Positions 39,626 to 49,138 of a DNA stretch of 64,000 nucleotides are shown piece after piece. Under the pieces are notes generated by a model. The model worked only from the letters and a program-made list of their open reading frames with translations, made no database searches and was not told where the DNA came from. The position numbers were made by a program, and so were the translations under genes. Position 1 is the first letter of the stretch. Each line of letters begins with the position of its first letter. The DNA comes from Paulinella micropora (Eukaryota > Cercozoa > Imbricatea > Euglyphida > Paulinellidae), in assembly GCA_019918135.1 (NCBI GenBank), contig WBZZ01000374.1:57179-121178 (forward strand), read 5' to 3'.

Positions 39626-40161
39626 AGTAGGCGCAGTGGTTGTGTCTGGGGGCTTGGCTCGCAGCGCAAAAAATGTGAGGAGCGAGGGGGCGAGGCGCGT
39701 CGTGCGCGGCGGTCGCGGGGCGCGCGACACCGGGCACGCGGGTGCCGACTGCCAGGCGCGTGCGGCGCGCGACCCCGAACACGCGGTGGGGGGGGGAGCG
39801 CTCGCTGTCGGGCGCGCGTGCGCGGCACCCTGGACACGCGGTGGGGGGGCGCCCCCTTGTCGCGCGCTAGGGGCACACGCCGCACGCGCGCGCCCTGTAC
39901 CGGGCGGCGGGCCGTGCGGGGGGGAGGGAGGGGACGCCCCCCCCGTGCGGCGGCGCGTGCGCGCGGGGGTGAGAGAGGAGGGCGCTCCGGCGCTCGAGAC
40001 ACCCACCAGTAAGGCGGCTGCTACTGAACCCGGACGCCCCCGGCCAGAGTGGCGTGTGCCACTCTGCTCTTTGTGCTCGCCTGCTGTTTGTGCGCTCACG
40101 CGCCTGGACACACACACACACCTGGCTGGCTCTTTCCCTCTCTCGTGTGCCCCTGTAGACC

Positions 40162-40883
40162 ATGCCCGGTGACGACGAGAGCCCAGGCCAGACTCCGGCA
40201 GGCGCCACCCAGCAGCCACGGCGCGCTGCGCCGTGGCGCGGCGCGTCCCCGCCACACCCGTCCTCCCAGCACGCGACGGCCCAGTACGCGACTGCCTAGT
40301 ACGCGACGGCCTAGTACGCGACGGCCCAGTACGCGACGGCCCAGTACGCGACCGTCCAGTACGCCACCGCCCAGTACGCGACCGCCTAGTACGCCACCGG
40401 CTAGTACGCTACCGCCCAGTACACGACCGTCCAGTACGCCACTGCCCAGTACGCCGCCGCCTAGTACGCCACCGCTCGGTACGTCGCCGCCGTTGATGGC
40501 TGCGGTGGCCACGCTCCACAGCCAACTTGGTACACAAGTCTTGGTGGACCGGGGCTGTGTCCAGGGGCCGCCGGGTCGGTCGGTCGTCTGTGGCAGGCCC
40601 GGGGTCGTCGGCCGCTCCCCCTTCGCTTCTGAGGCCGGACGGCACTCTCGCGCCCACGCACTGTACCCTCTTGCACCCCGGCTACCTGGTGGTGCGCCGG
40701 GGCGGTTGTCTGGTGGGCCGCGAGCTGCCCACCAGTTGGCCCTTGTACCAGCAAGCCCTGGCACAGGACAGGACGTTCCCCCCCCAGAGCCAAGTCGCGA
40801 TAGCCGTGGCGGCGTACATCTGGGAATTCTTGCTGACGGAGGCGCAAAGGAGTTACTGGCGCGCCCGCAGTGACTCGGGCTAG
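40162..40883 (+). pseudogene. Protein with Thr/Pro/Ser-repeat linker, frameshifted
   Basis: ATG 40,162 opens MPGDDESPGQTPAGATQQPR. In that frame the 15-base minisatellite contains TAG codons, but in another frame it encodes a clean Pro-Ser-Thr-Arg/Pro repeat leading to MAAVATLHSQLGTQVLVDRG. A third frame gives the C-terminal domain: HCTLLHPGYLVVRRGGCLVG, WPLYQQALAQDRTFPPQSQ, AIAVAAYIWEFLLTEAQRSY, ending at TAG 40,883. The likely protein is a short acidic head, an extended linker and a small helical domain. It is the last G+C-rich gene before the A+T-rich element; its stop lies only about 40 bases from the compositional break. Confidence 0.45.
40283..40490. repeat. 15-base minisatellite
   Basis: About 14 units of AGTACGCGACGGCCC with point variants (CACC, CCG, TAG), within the linker of the gene at 40,162. 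The array ends about 430 bases before the junction with the A+T-rich element. Confidence 0.85.
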
Positions 40884-40950
40884 CTGTCCCTGCTCTGGCT
40901 GTGCACAGGCCAATTCTTTCCATTCCTTATAATCCTGCTCCGCTTGCTTT

Positions 40951-41499
40951 CTATCCTCTCTTCGTATTACGCGAGTTTTGTCCGCTTTGCCTTTGTTTTT
41001 TCATATACGTTAAACCCTTATCGGTTAATCGTTTTAAGTCTTCTTCTTTATATTCTTGTTTTACCAATTGTGCTATATCACGCTTCATTTGCTGGATATT
41101 GTCTTCTATGTGCATTATATCATATTTATCGGTAGCCATTGCTAATTTTCGCATTTCAATCATTTGTTCGTTCATGGGGGCAGTTCCGTGTTTTCTTTCA
41201 AATTCTTTCATATCAATGCCGTCATCTTGGAGGTGTGCTTTCAGTTCATCGTAATTCATGTTTGCATAAATACTTTGCTTATTGTCCAACGCACTAATCT
41301 TATCTTTTAAATCCTCCATAATATTCCCCCTTCTTGTTGAAGCATCCAACAATCTATCCGCTCTAAGCCTCTCGCGGGCTTGACTATTAATGCATTCATT
41401 AACTTGTTCAGCCCAATCAGCATCTGCGTCTTCCAATAAATACTTATGTTCATGTCTAATTTTGTTATAATACGTAAAAAATGGTTTTTCGTGTGGCAT
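40951..41499 (-). CDS. Coiled-coil hypothetical protein, 182 aa
   Basis: First gene of the element; stop codon 40,951-40,953, start ATG 41,499. Highly charged and helical throughout (ADADWAEQVNECINSQARER, EDLKDKISALDNKQSIYANM, NIQQMKRDIAQLVKQEYKEE), ending in a basic tail. Heptad-like spacing suggests a coiled coil. No family recognised. Divergent from the small gene at 41,523 with only 23 bases between the starts, so a shared compact promoter is likely. Confidence 0.65.
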   Translation of the reverse strand: MPHEKPFFTYYNKIRHEHKYLLEDADADWAEQVNECINSQARERLRADRLLDASTRRGNIMEDLKDKISALDNKQSIYANMNYDELKAHLQDDGIDMKEFERKHGTAPMNEQMIEMRKLAMATDKYDIMHIEDNIQQMKRDIAQLVKQEYKEEDLKRLTDKGLTYMKKQRQSGQNSRNTKRG

Positions 41500-41522
41500 T
41501 TTTATATCCGCTATTATATAGC

Positions 41523-41717
41523 ATGGATAATAAAAAAGAAAAAAGCAAAGACGAGCAACAACTGGAGGAACTAGAACGGCTAGGAAAGGAAATTGACCAA
41601 ATCCGCATCACTCAGAACTTAGTGAATAGAAACCCCAACATTTTTAGAAAACCTGAAAATATCCTTACCGCTTACCGCTATCAGATAAGCAACGAGAAGC
41701 AATTTATAATTATATAA
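41523..41717 (+). CDS. Small charged protein, 64 aa
   Basis: ATG 41,523 (MDNKKEKSKDEQQLEELERL) chosen over an in-frame ATG at 41,481, which would overlap the divergent gene. Acidic/basic helix of about 40 residues then NPNIFRKPENILTAYRY. No family recognised. It is followed by the secreted protein gene 33 bases downstream. Confidence 0.5.
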   Translation: MDNKKEKSKDEQQLEELERLGKEIDQIRITQNLVNRNPNIFRKPENILTAYRYQISNEKQFIII

Positions 41718-41750
41718 TTAAAGAGGAAGGTAAAGCGGGCTAAATATATA

Positions 41751-42008
41751 ATGTTATTAATATTGCTATTCGTGTTATCTAGATTTGCTATGTCGCGGAC
41801 TGCCTGCGACTTTTACTCGCGATACTCAGAAAAAAATATTGAATCGTGTGCTTATTGTATAAAGCAAGGTGTAGAATCTGGTTTTAAGTGTGTTTTCATA
41901 AATAACGGAAATAATATGTGTCGTAGTTTTGATGAGGCTCTGCCTTTGATGTGCGGGGGTGATAATAGATGGTATATGACACATACATATGAATGCGGTT
42001 CTATTTAA
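41751..42008 (+). CDS. Small secreted cysteine-rich protein, 85 aa
   Basis: ATG 41,751. MLLILLFVLSRFAMS is a signal peptide or membrane anchor. The mature part has seven cysteines (CDFYSRYSEKNIESCAYC, FKCVF, MCRSF, LMCGG, YECG), implying disulphide bonds. No known family. Convergent with the zinc-binding gene at 42,010, one base away. It might be an exported or virion-membrane protein. Confidence 0.55.
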   Translation: MLLILLFVLSRFAMSRTACDFYSRYSEKNIESCAYCIKQGVESGFKCVFINNGNNMCRSFDEALPLMCGGDNRWYMTHTYECGSI

Positions 42009-42009
42009 T

Positions 42010-42228
42010 TTAACCACTCCGTCCAAGGTTCAGAATGAGTAATCGGTTCTGGTTTTTTTCCGACATTATACACAGCAAACAATATTTCTGTTTATTCATG
42101 TGAACAAATATTTCATTATTGATATTCTTTTTTTTGCGACACGAATCGCATTCCTTACACAATTTCCATTTTTTGCCCACAAAAAATATGGGAGGATAGA
42201 AGATTTTACACGAATGGCAATACTTCAT
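42010..42228 (-). CDS. Small zinc-ribbon-like protein, 72 aa
   Basis: ATG at 42,226-42,228. Three CxxC pairs (CHSC, CKECDSC, CLLC) with intervening basic residues fit one or two zinc-binding knuckles. This is a common class of tiny DNA- or RNA-binding proteins in PLVs and large DNA viruses. No specific family can be named. It overlaps nothing and ends one base from the secreted-protein gene. Confidence 0.5.
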   Translation of the reverse strand: MKYCHSCKIFYPPIFFVGKKWKLCKECDSCRKKKNINNEIFVHMNKQKYCLLCIMSEKNQNRLLILNLGRSG

Positions 42229-42254
42229 TATTATACAAAATCAGTTTATTATTT

Positions 42255-42600
42255 TTAACTTATCTTTGGAGACGGGCAGATTATCCCAATAAGAAGCGTA
42301 AGCACACCTATAAATGTGTTAGCATTAGCACAACTGATTGTCGGGTCGCTCAATCTAACAACACACAAAATGATTATGCTACATATAACTGTCATCTGAA
42401 CAGCATATTTAAGTAATCTTGCATCTGTCCTTTCTTTAAAGCAACAACATCGCCACTCATCGTTTATCTCGTGATCTAATTTTTTTTTTGTTCATTTTTT
42501 AACTCTGACGAAATACAGCGAGACTTTAATTCTGGAGTTAGTTCGCATCCATATCCATAATAGGTGGTGGTCTGTGAAGTCTGGTTGTATTATTTGACAT
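42255..42600 (-). pseudogene. Small membrane protein with two hydrophobic segments, frameshifted
   Basis: Reading minus from ATG 42,598-42,600 gives MSNNTTRLHRPPPIMDMD. Shifted by one it continues YGCELTPELKSRCISSELKN. After the run of A (T run at 42,480-42,489 on the plus strand) a further shift gives EINDEWRCCCFKERTDARLL and two membrane-type stretches (MTVICSIIILCVVRL, TFIGVLTLLIGIICP), ending at TAA 42,255-42,257. The continuity of meaning across frames argues for one gene of about 115 codons, damaged at homopolymers. An alternative start at ATG 42,493-42,495 overlaps the longest possible end of the fibre gene. Membrane proteins of this size are common in PLVs. Confidence 0.45.
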
Positions 42601-45600
42601 TTGAAAAAAACGACTGCTCTGATTTCTGCTAATTGATTTGCTTGGTCTTGTAGTATATTCATAAGATTTTTATTTTCTTTTTCTAAATTAACTACCTTTT
42701 CCGCCATGTGTTGAAAAGCACAGTATTGGTATAAATTCCATATATGATACTCCTTCAATGATGCTTTTTCCGTCGTCTGACTTCATTCCACTTTCAGATA
42801 CAAATTCTGGAAATATTTTTTTAACCTCGTCGGCGATAAATCCGTGGCTCTTTTTTTCTTTTTTCTCGTCTGATTTCCAATAATATGAGCAACAATTAAT
42901 TTTCATTAATTTCTCACAACATCCCTCACAGTCTAGTGTTTTAATATCTGATTTTAATCTCCTGTCTGAACCAGAAGACCATGTATTTGCTCCCGCAGTC
43001 AAATAAACATATCCTGCATTATTCTCACCGTTTGATAGTGAAGTCGTCCAAGCATGTAATAAACCGCCTGTATTCATTACAACCGCATAATTTGAAGAAT
43101 CTCCTGCTTTCATAAATATTTGTGGGTTGGTCGTATTTGATGGTCTTTTTCTTAATGTTAAAAATCCGCTGGATGCTGTTGTGATGCTTAAATCTCCCGA
43201 CGTATTGATGTTCATTGCCTCAGTCATTGTTATCGCTTGCCCAAGTGTTCCACCATTTTTGTAATTAAAACTGAGTTTGTTTGAGTATTTCGCTATTTGG
43301 AAATTTGATGATGTGTTTGAAGATAATATGTTCGTGCCATCAAAATAACAATCAAAATATAAATTGATGTTATCATGCGACCAGTTCAATAATTGGAATG
43401 TTGGATAAGCATCCGCTGTCGTTATTGCCTGTAAGTGTGCCCCTCCCATATTACCAGCCGTTCCATACAATTCTAAGCCTCCCGTCGCACCTACCCATTT
43501 TGTTGAGTTGCCTATGATCATCGGTTTGCCTAGTGCTGTTGTTATTTTGTCGCTCGTTGTTAATGTCGTTGTTGATATCCCCGCACTTGCGGTTATTAAT
43601 CCTTTTGTCCATAAAGTCCCGTTTGCCCCATTTAACGACATTAACAATAGCTCATTAGAATTTTCCCACACAAAACCATCCGATGAAGCAAAACCAGACC
43701 TAAATCTTACAGCAAAGCCTGAAATGTCGTTGCCTGCAACCGCAGACCCTCCAGATAGACTTTTACCTGCCCCTGGTTGAGCCATATAAATCCCCATCCT
43801 GCGTTGTCTGTATCCCACAGAAATATACCCTGTCCATTTCCTCCATCTACTTTATTTTGAATAGATAACTTGCAACCGCAATCTGCTGTTAATAATCCGC
43901 TCGCCGTTAATGTAGTTGTAGTTATTCCTGCGGTTGAAGTAATTGTCGTTCCCGTTATTGTTCCGCCATTTGTTATGTTGTTTGAATTCATATCCAAAGC
44001 ACCATAAAACCGCATACCGCCACCATTGTTAAAACGGACAATGTCAGACGAAGCACTTTTATTATCCAAAAGTTTTGAAATATAAAGTCCCGCCCCTTTT
44101 GCATCAAATGCTACATTCGTAAATACATAACCTCTTTGGTTTGCGGTTCCACTTGTAGCAGTATTTAGAGTAAATAAGAAATACTGATAATCTCCTGATG
44201 TCTGTGAAAAGAATATATCTCCTCCATTTTGGTTTAATATCCTTGCCCCATTATATGTAATATTTACGCCATTAGTGATAGTTTGATTATTAAAATCGGC
44301 ATTGTTCGTTAAAGTTAGATATTTTATCGTAGTGCTCGCCCCATTAAATGTTTTACTTCCTGTTATGGTTGGTCTGTTGTTAGTTTCACACAATTGTCAT
44401 CCAAATATTGCCTATTTACCGCTTCATTCGCATTTTGTGGTGCTCCTAGATTAGCAATACGACTGCTATTACAATCTAAGCCTGTAGCATTAAACCACGA
44501 AACAATTGTCCCGTCAATAATAAAACTTATTTTTTTCGCAGAAATTTCAAAGTTGTAATATGTTGCAGTTTTCATATCCAAACTAGCAATTGACCCAATA
44601 TTACTGGTAGAATTGAAAACGATAAATGTGCCTTTTGTCGTTGAATTGATTGAATTTCCAGTAATTTTCACACCACTGCTATATGTCTTAATTCCTGCTA
44701 TGGTTTGGTTTCCAGTTAGTTTCACATTTTGCCCGTCTAATGTATCCACATAACTTTTGTTTGCTCCGTCCGTTGTTGCTGATGGTGTGGCTAAGTTTGT
44801 TATTTTGTTGTTATTCAAACTTAATGTTGTTCCAGTTGCGGTTATAATTAAAGTATTACCTGAATATAACTCAACATACGAACCCGTTATTTGTATCGGA
44901 TACCAAGTCGCTGTTGCTGTTTTTTGTGCTGCAATCATTCCTATTTTTGTATCAAATGATATACCGATGCCGTCAAAAGTAGTAGGATTGGACGAACCAC
45001 TTACTTCTAAAGTTGATATAAACTTTTTATTCCCTGCTATGGTTTGGTCTCCCGTTAGTTTAACCACCGAAGTGTCAAGAGTAGAAACATCAACACCATC
45101 AACATTGCCTACATTCGTAATCGCAAAACCGCCCATATTTAAACTGCCCGTCATAGCCGTTGTGCCGTCCTTTGCTAATTTCGTATCGGTATATGCCTTC
45201 GTTGAAGCATCGCCGTCATAGAATGGCGCTGGAAGTCCGCTGATTGCTGTTGTGCTGTTAAAATTTAAAACATTGCCCGTCAATGTTATTCCACTCCCCG
45301 TGGTAGAAGCGTGGGATATGGACGAACCGACAATAGATAGTGGATATCCCGTTGCTCCACCTACCTCCGACGAATAAATAGAACCCGTATTATTATTATA
45401 GTTGAAGAATAATTTACCTGTATTTAATGGATTTGAATCTTTTATACCCAAATAAGTAGTAAATATTTTGTTCCCTGCTATGGTTTGGTCTCCTGTTAGT
45501 TTAACCACAGAACTATCCAGAACGGAAACATCAATACCATCGACATTACCGACATTTGTTATGTTAAATCCTCCCATATTTAAATTTCCAAACATCATAG

Positions 45601-46267
45601 CGAGACCATCCAATCTAAGAAAAGGTGAGTTTGTGTTTCTCCATTGCCCTGTGCTATAAATGAGCAGTTGGTTATCGGCGGGTGTGCCTGTAATTAAAAC
45701 ATCGCTGTGTGTATTAATTGAGCCGTCTGCTGACACTTTATCATTATTATCTTCGTGCTCAGATATCCAAGTATCAACATCTTTTGTATTTAGTAAATTA
45801 ACTCCTGTTATATTCTTCCTTCCCATACTTATATTTCCTGTTTCATCAACATTTATCGGAAATGTTTTATTTACCCGGTTTATTGAATTATATGTTAGAT
45901 AACTGTTCATAGCTATTGGTGCTGTAATGACTACATCCGTTAATTTATCTAATTCAAAGTCGCTTATATAACTTGAGGTTAATGTAGCAAATGAAGTATT
46001 GTCCAACCCATCTGTCTTTAATACTTGATTTGCTTTGCCGTCCGCTATTGGTAAATCGTATTCGTTATTGATTGACACATAACCAGTATCAGATATCAAC
46101 AAAGAGGAGTTATTATTTCGCGATGATATTGTTATGTCGTCAGTCCTTGCTTGTATTGAGTTTGCTTCAATATGATCTCCATATAATACTCCATCAATTT
46201 CTAAATTCTCATCCACTATAACAGAGCTGTAAAAATGATATGTCCATGGATTGCCCAAATGGTTCAT
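42492..46267 (-). pseudogene. Fibre / receptor-binding protein with C-terminal S74 intramolecular chaperone, frameshifted
   Basis: About 1,230 codons in four frames. ATG 46,265-46,267 starts a 634-codon block with tail-fibre repeats (VKLTGDQTIAGNKIF, VKLTGDQTIAGNKKF, VKLTGNQTIAGIKTY; GFNITNVGNVDGIDVS; IANLGAPQNANEAVNRQYLD). The block continues near 44,380 (TITGSKTFNGA) and again near 43,790. The C-terminus has the peptidase S74 signature: SGSDRRLKSDIKTL, YYWKSDEKKEKKSHGFIADE, FPEFVSESG, then a shift at about 42,720 into the closing coiled coil AFQHMAEKVVNLEKENKNLM. S74 domains trimerise the fibre and then cleave themselves off. A PLV with this module suggests a trimeric host-attachment fibre. 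The end of the gene is uncertain between 42,595 and 42,492. Confidence 0.75.
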
Positions 46268-46370
46268 AATTTAATAGAATTATTTTATACAAACAAATTT
46301 TCAATTTGTGTTATATAGCAAAATCGTGAGCGATTTTTTATATATCGTAGAATATATAGTTTAAAAAAAT

Positions 46371-46987
46371 ATGAATATATTCGGCCGATCGCAAGAACAG
46401 CAGTCAATAGATACTAAAAATATTGCAATCACTGCTACCCCGACATTCAAAATGCGTATGTTGGCCTTGATCTTAGGTCGTGGATGGAAAGTTCCACATT
46501 CACTACTCTTTGCACGGGCGGTTATGGTAGCAAAACAATATCTAATTTAGGATATGGTTATTTCATTAAAGTTGCTTTTCGCGGGTCTTTGAATTTGCCC
46601 GCCCCGACTGGAATAGGAACTTTTCAGTTCTGGTTTCATAAAACGGACGGAACAAATGTTGATGACTTTTACAGCGAAGTGCTAAATTATACAACCGCCA
46701 TTGAGTATAAGTCTTTTGATTGTATATGGCTAATTCAAAGATTTGGAGTTCAAATGAAAATGATATGGTTAATGACTTGTCCGAATCCCGCGGACACCAC
46801 CAATAATACAACAATACGAATTGTAGGTAATACAACCAATGAGGTTTTATTGACATATGCAACAGATGCTCCAATAACATTGGAAGTATATTATAAAACG
46901 GCATCTGCGGATTATGTATCTTTTAAACCATCATATTTTAATATTGATGTGATGAGAGACATAGCACTAACCGCCGCTTACACATGA
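46371..46987 (+). CDS. Hypothetical beta-rich protein, about 167-205 aa
   Basis: The clear frame is 46,484-46,987 (MESSTFTTLCTGGYGSKTIS, IGTFQFWFHKTDGTNVDDFY, FGVQMKMIWLMTCPNP, EVLLTYATDAPITLEVYY). A start at ATG 46,371 (MNIFGRSQEQQSIDTKNIAI) lies in another frame and would join by one shift near 46,460. The strand-rich pattern suggests a small virion or fibre-associated protein. It is divergent from the fibre gene with about 100 A+T-rich bases between, a probable two-way promoter. No family recognised. Its 3' end overlaps the convergent gene at 46,978 by ten bases. Confidence 0.5.
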
Positions 46988-47619
46988 AACCTGTCATACA
47001 TATCTTTTAATGTCGTGAGTTTGCCCTCGTGTTGAGATAAGACATCGCGGAAAAACGTCTTATAATCTAACTTACCATATTTAAGAATAGGGCGTTGGTC
47101 TGGTGGTATGTGTGCGTATCTACTCTCGTCCCATTTCTTCATATCCTCCTGTAATATGGTGCGGTCTTCCACTTTCATGTACAAGAAGTTAAACGGGTCT
47201 TTTGATACTTTCAAATGTGCCGTTATTATTTCATAGCAACTATATCCGTTCTCGGGCGGATTCCGCTTTGCTTTAATTGGCGTTTTCTTCTCATTTGGCG
47301 GTGTGGATGCTTCTAGAACTGATAATTCTTTTTTCGCCAGTTCTTCTCCCACATTCGTTTTGATTTCGGTGATACCAGTCTCCTTCAAATCACTTTCTTT
47401 AAAAGGTGTAAATTCTTCTGGTTCAAAGAATCTTTTCATCGTATCGGAAGAAGGCAATACAACTTCAACATTATCACTCTGTTGATTTTGTTCGGGTCGG
47501 TATTTTTCGTAAAATGCGACGATATCAGGTTTAAGTGATTTGCTTGTTGGTAGTTTTATGTCGCTACTTAAATGAGTCCATTTGGCGATTTCGTCCAAAT
47601 AATTTTGCTTTGTGCTCAT
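46978..47619 (-). CDS. Hypothetical protein, 213 aa
   Basis: ATG 47,617-47,619. The N-terminus YLDEIAKWTHLSSDI and the segment SLKPDIVAFYEKYRP look ordered. An acidic, disordered middle leads to a conserved-looking C-terminus (NGYSCYEIITAHLKVSKDPF, RPILKYGKLDYKTFFRDVL). It is immediately downstream of the helicase on the same strand (about 40 bases), so it may be co-transcribed with the replication genes. No family recognised. Confidence 0.55.
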   Translation of the reverse strand: MSTKQNYLDEIAKWTHLSSDIKLPTSKSLKPDIVAFYEKYRPEQNQQSDNVEVVLPSSDTMKRFFEPEEFTPFKESDLKETGITEIKTNVGEELAKKELSVLEASTPPNEKKTPIKAKRNPPENGYSCYEIITAHLKVSKDPFNFLYMKVEDRTILQEDMKKWDESRYAHIPPDQRPILKYGKLDYKTFFRDVLSQHEGKLTTLKDMYDRFHV

Positions 47620-47659
47620 GTTCTATATAATAGAGGAAAAAAAATCCACACTTTAATTT

Positions 47660-49130
47660 TTATTCTTCATCAGTGTCGTCAGTATTAAAACTCCATTCTT
47701 GATCACCATAAATTGTTCGCCATGTGTTCTGGCATTCTTCCAGAGACGGCAATTCTATATGTCTCGCTCTCGTGCCGTTTACAATTCTTTTCGTTTCTTT
47801 TGCGTTAGAGATCAATTTTTTCATATTTATCCAAAAACTAGTTTGTGAAGTGTGAGGGTCATTCATATTTGATTTATACAATTTATATACTTCTTCTTTT
47901 GCGATTTCTTTTCCAAATTGAATTTCTGGCAATCCGTTTGAAATATAACCATCATTTAAGCAATCCAACCACCATTTCCTTAATTTGGAGAGAGATTTTA
48001 CCTTTTGCTGCCGTAGCCCGTCTGTCAATATTGTTTCGCGGTCATTAAACTCGCTGAGGTCTCGTTCGGCAAGAAACTTTGCCAATCGTCGTCTATCAAT
48101 AGATCGTATATCTGAAATTGCTTTTCTTTTTTCGTTCTCTTTCATAAGTGCTAACTCATCGGATGCTTCAAGCACTAGCCATCGTTGTTCCGTTGTTCCT
48201 GCTGGCACTACCCATTCTTCGTTTGAAGCAAGCACCAAGAATAACATATTTTCTCATGTTAAGTTTGGTAAATATTTTTGTTTAAGAGTAAGGGTATTTT
48301 CGGATACACGTTTCTTAATGGTGCCCGCTCTCTCCTTATCCCCGCTCCAGACCATTTCGTCCATAAATACTATGATTGCTCTGGCTAATTCAGCATTGAA
48401 GTCTCCTAATATTTCTCTCACATCGGAGGGTTGAAAGTAATAATCCGCACCTATAATATCTTTGAATATTTCAAGAATAATTCCCTTACCTGCTCTTTCA
48501 GTGCTCGTTAAAACTAATGATAAATGTTTTTCCCACGGCTTTTGGTAAATGCTAGCAAACATATCAAGCACCTTTTTATATATATTTTGATTTCCACCGC
48601 ACCATCTTTTTAAGATATGCTGGAAGAATGCTTCATTTTTTTCTTCTTCTGGAGTAAAAGATTTTACATCTTCTAATGTATCAGTAGGAATAGCAAATCC
48701 GTTGAATAAATTGTAAAACCCTTTTTTGTCATTATCAAAGTAAGCCTTCGGATCAAAGATAACATCATTTACTTCTCGCCGTCGTGGATGAGTGTTCCAT
48801 AATTTGTATAAATCAACAATATTTAATGTGGAAGGATTTTTACCCAATTTTATCCAGTCCTCTTTTGAAAGATTAGTTCTTATTCTTTTATTTTTAAGAA
48901 AAGCCTCTAGTGCTGTTTCAGTCTTATAACGAAAAACTGGATTTCCTTTGGAATCAACATATTCTTCAATTATAGTGGGTTTGGTCAAATTCGCAAAACA
49001 ATACGATTTATTCATCCAAGCCAAGGCAGTATCTATCAATTCTACGAATTTGTCGGGCGCATTACACTCATCACCAAGTCTTCTCAAATCATCGATAGTG
49101 TTGATGTCGTGCACAATAGGTGGAGACAAT
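47660..49130 (-). pseudogene. Superfamily 3 helicase (D5/NrS-1-like), frameshifted
   Basis: Reads in frame with the upstream primase but after a TGA (49,139-49,141). Contains a D5-type N-terminal part (FYNLFNGFAIPTDT), Walker A LTSTERAGKGIILEIFKD, Walker B AIIVFMDEM with the acidic pair, and the B'-like loop GTIKKRVSENTLTLKQKY. At about 48,250 the frame shifts; the next frame opens with motif C (MLFLVLASNEEWVVP, with the sensor Asn) and an Arg-finger-like EQRW, then a C-terminal helical domain (SLSKLRKWWLDCLNDGY) to the stop at 47,660. SF3 helicases unwind DNA ahead of the polymerase and form hexamers. Either a decayed gene or an assembly indel. Without the in-frame TGA it would be a single primase-helicase, as in many PLVs. 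Confidence 0.75.
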
Positions 49131-49138
49131 TCATGAAT

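Noticed and set aside
40900-41000. Terminal inverted repeat at the left viral end
   Set aside because: No palindromic or repeated sequence was recognisable by eye and the right end is outside the window, so no claim is made.
46566-46904. Minus-strand frame of 112 codons opposite the 46,484 gene
   Set aside because: Shadow frame; the plus strand has the more regular strand-forming composition and a defined start.
48254-49129. Helicase as an independent gene starting at TTG 49,129
   Set aside because: TTG starts are implausible in a eukaryotic virus, and coding-like sequence is continuous and in frame with the primase; the first ATG is about 35 codons further in.
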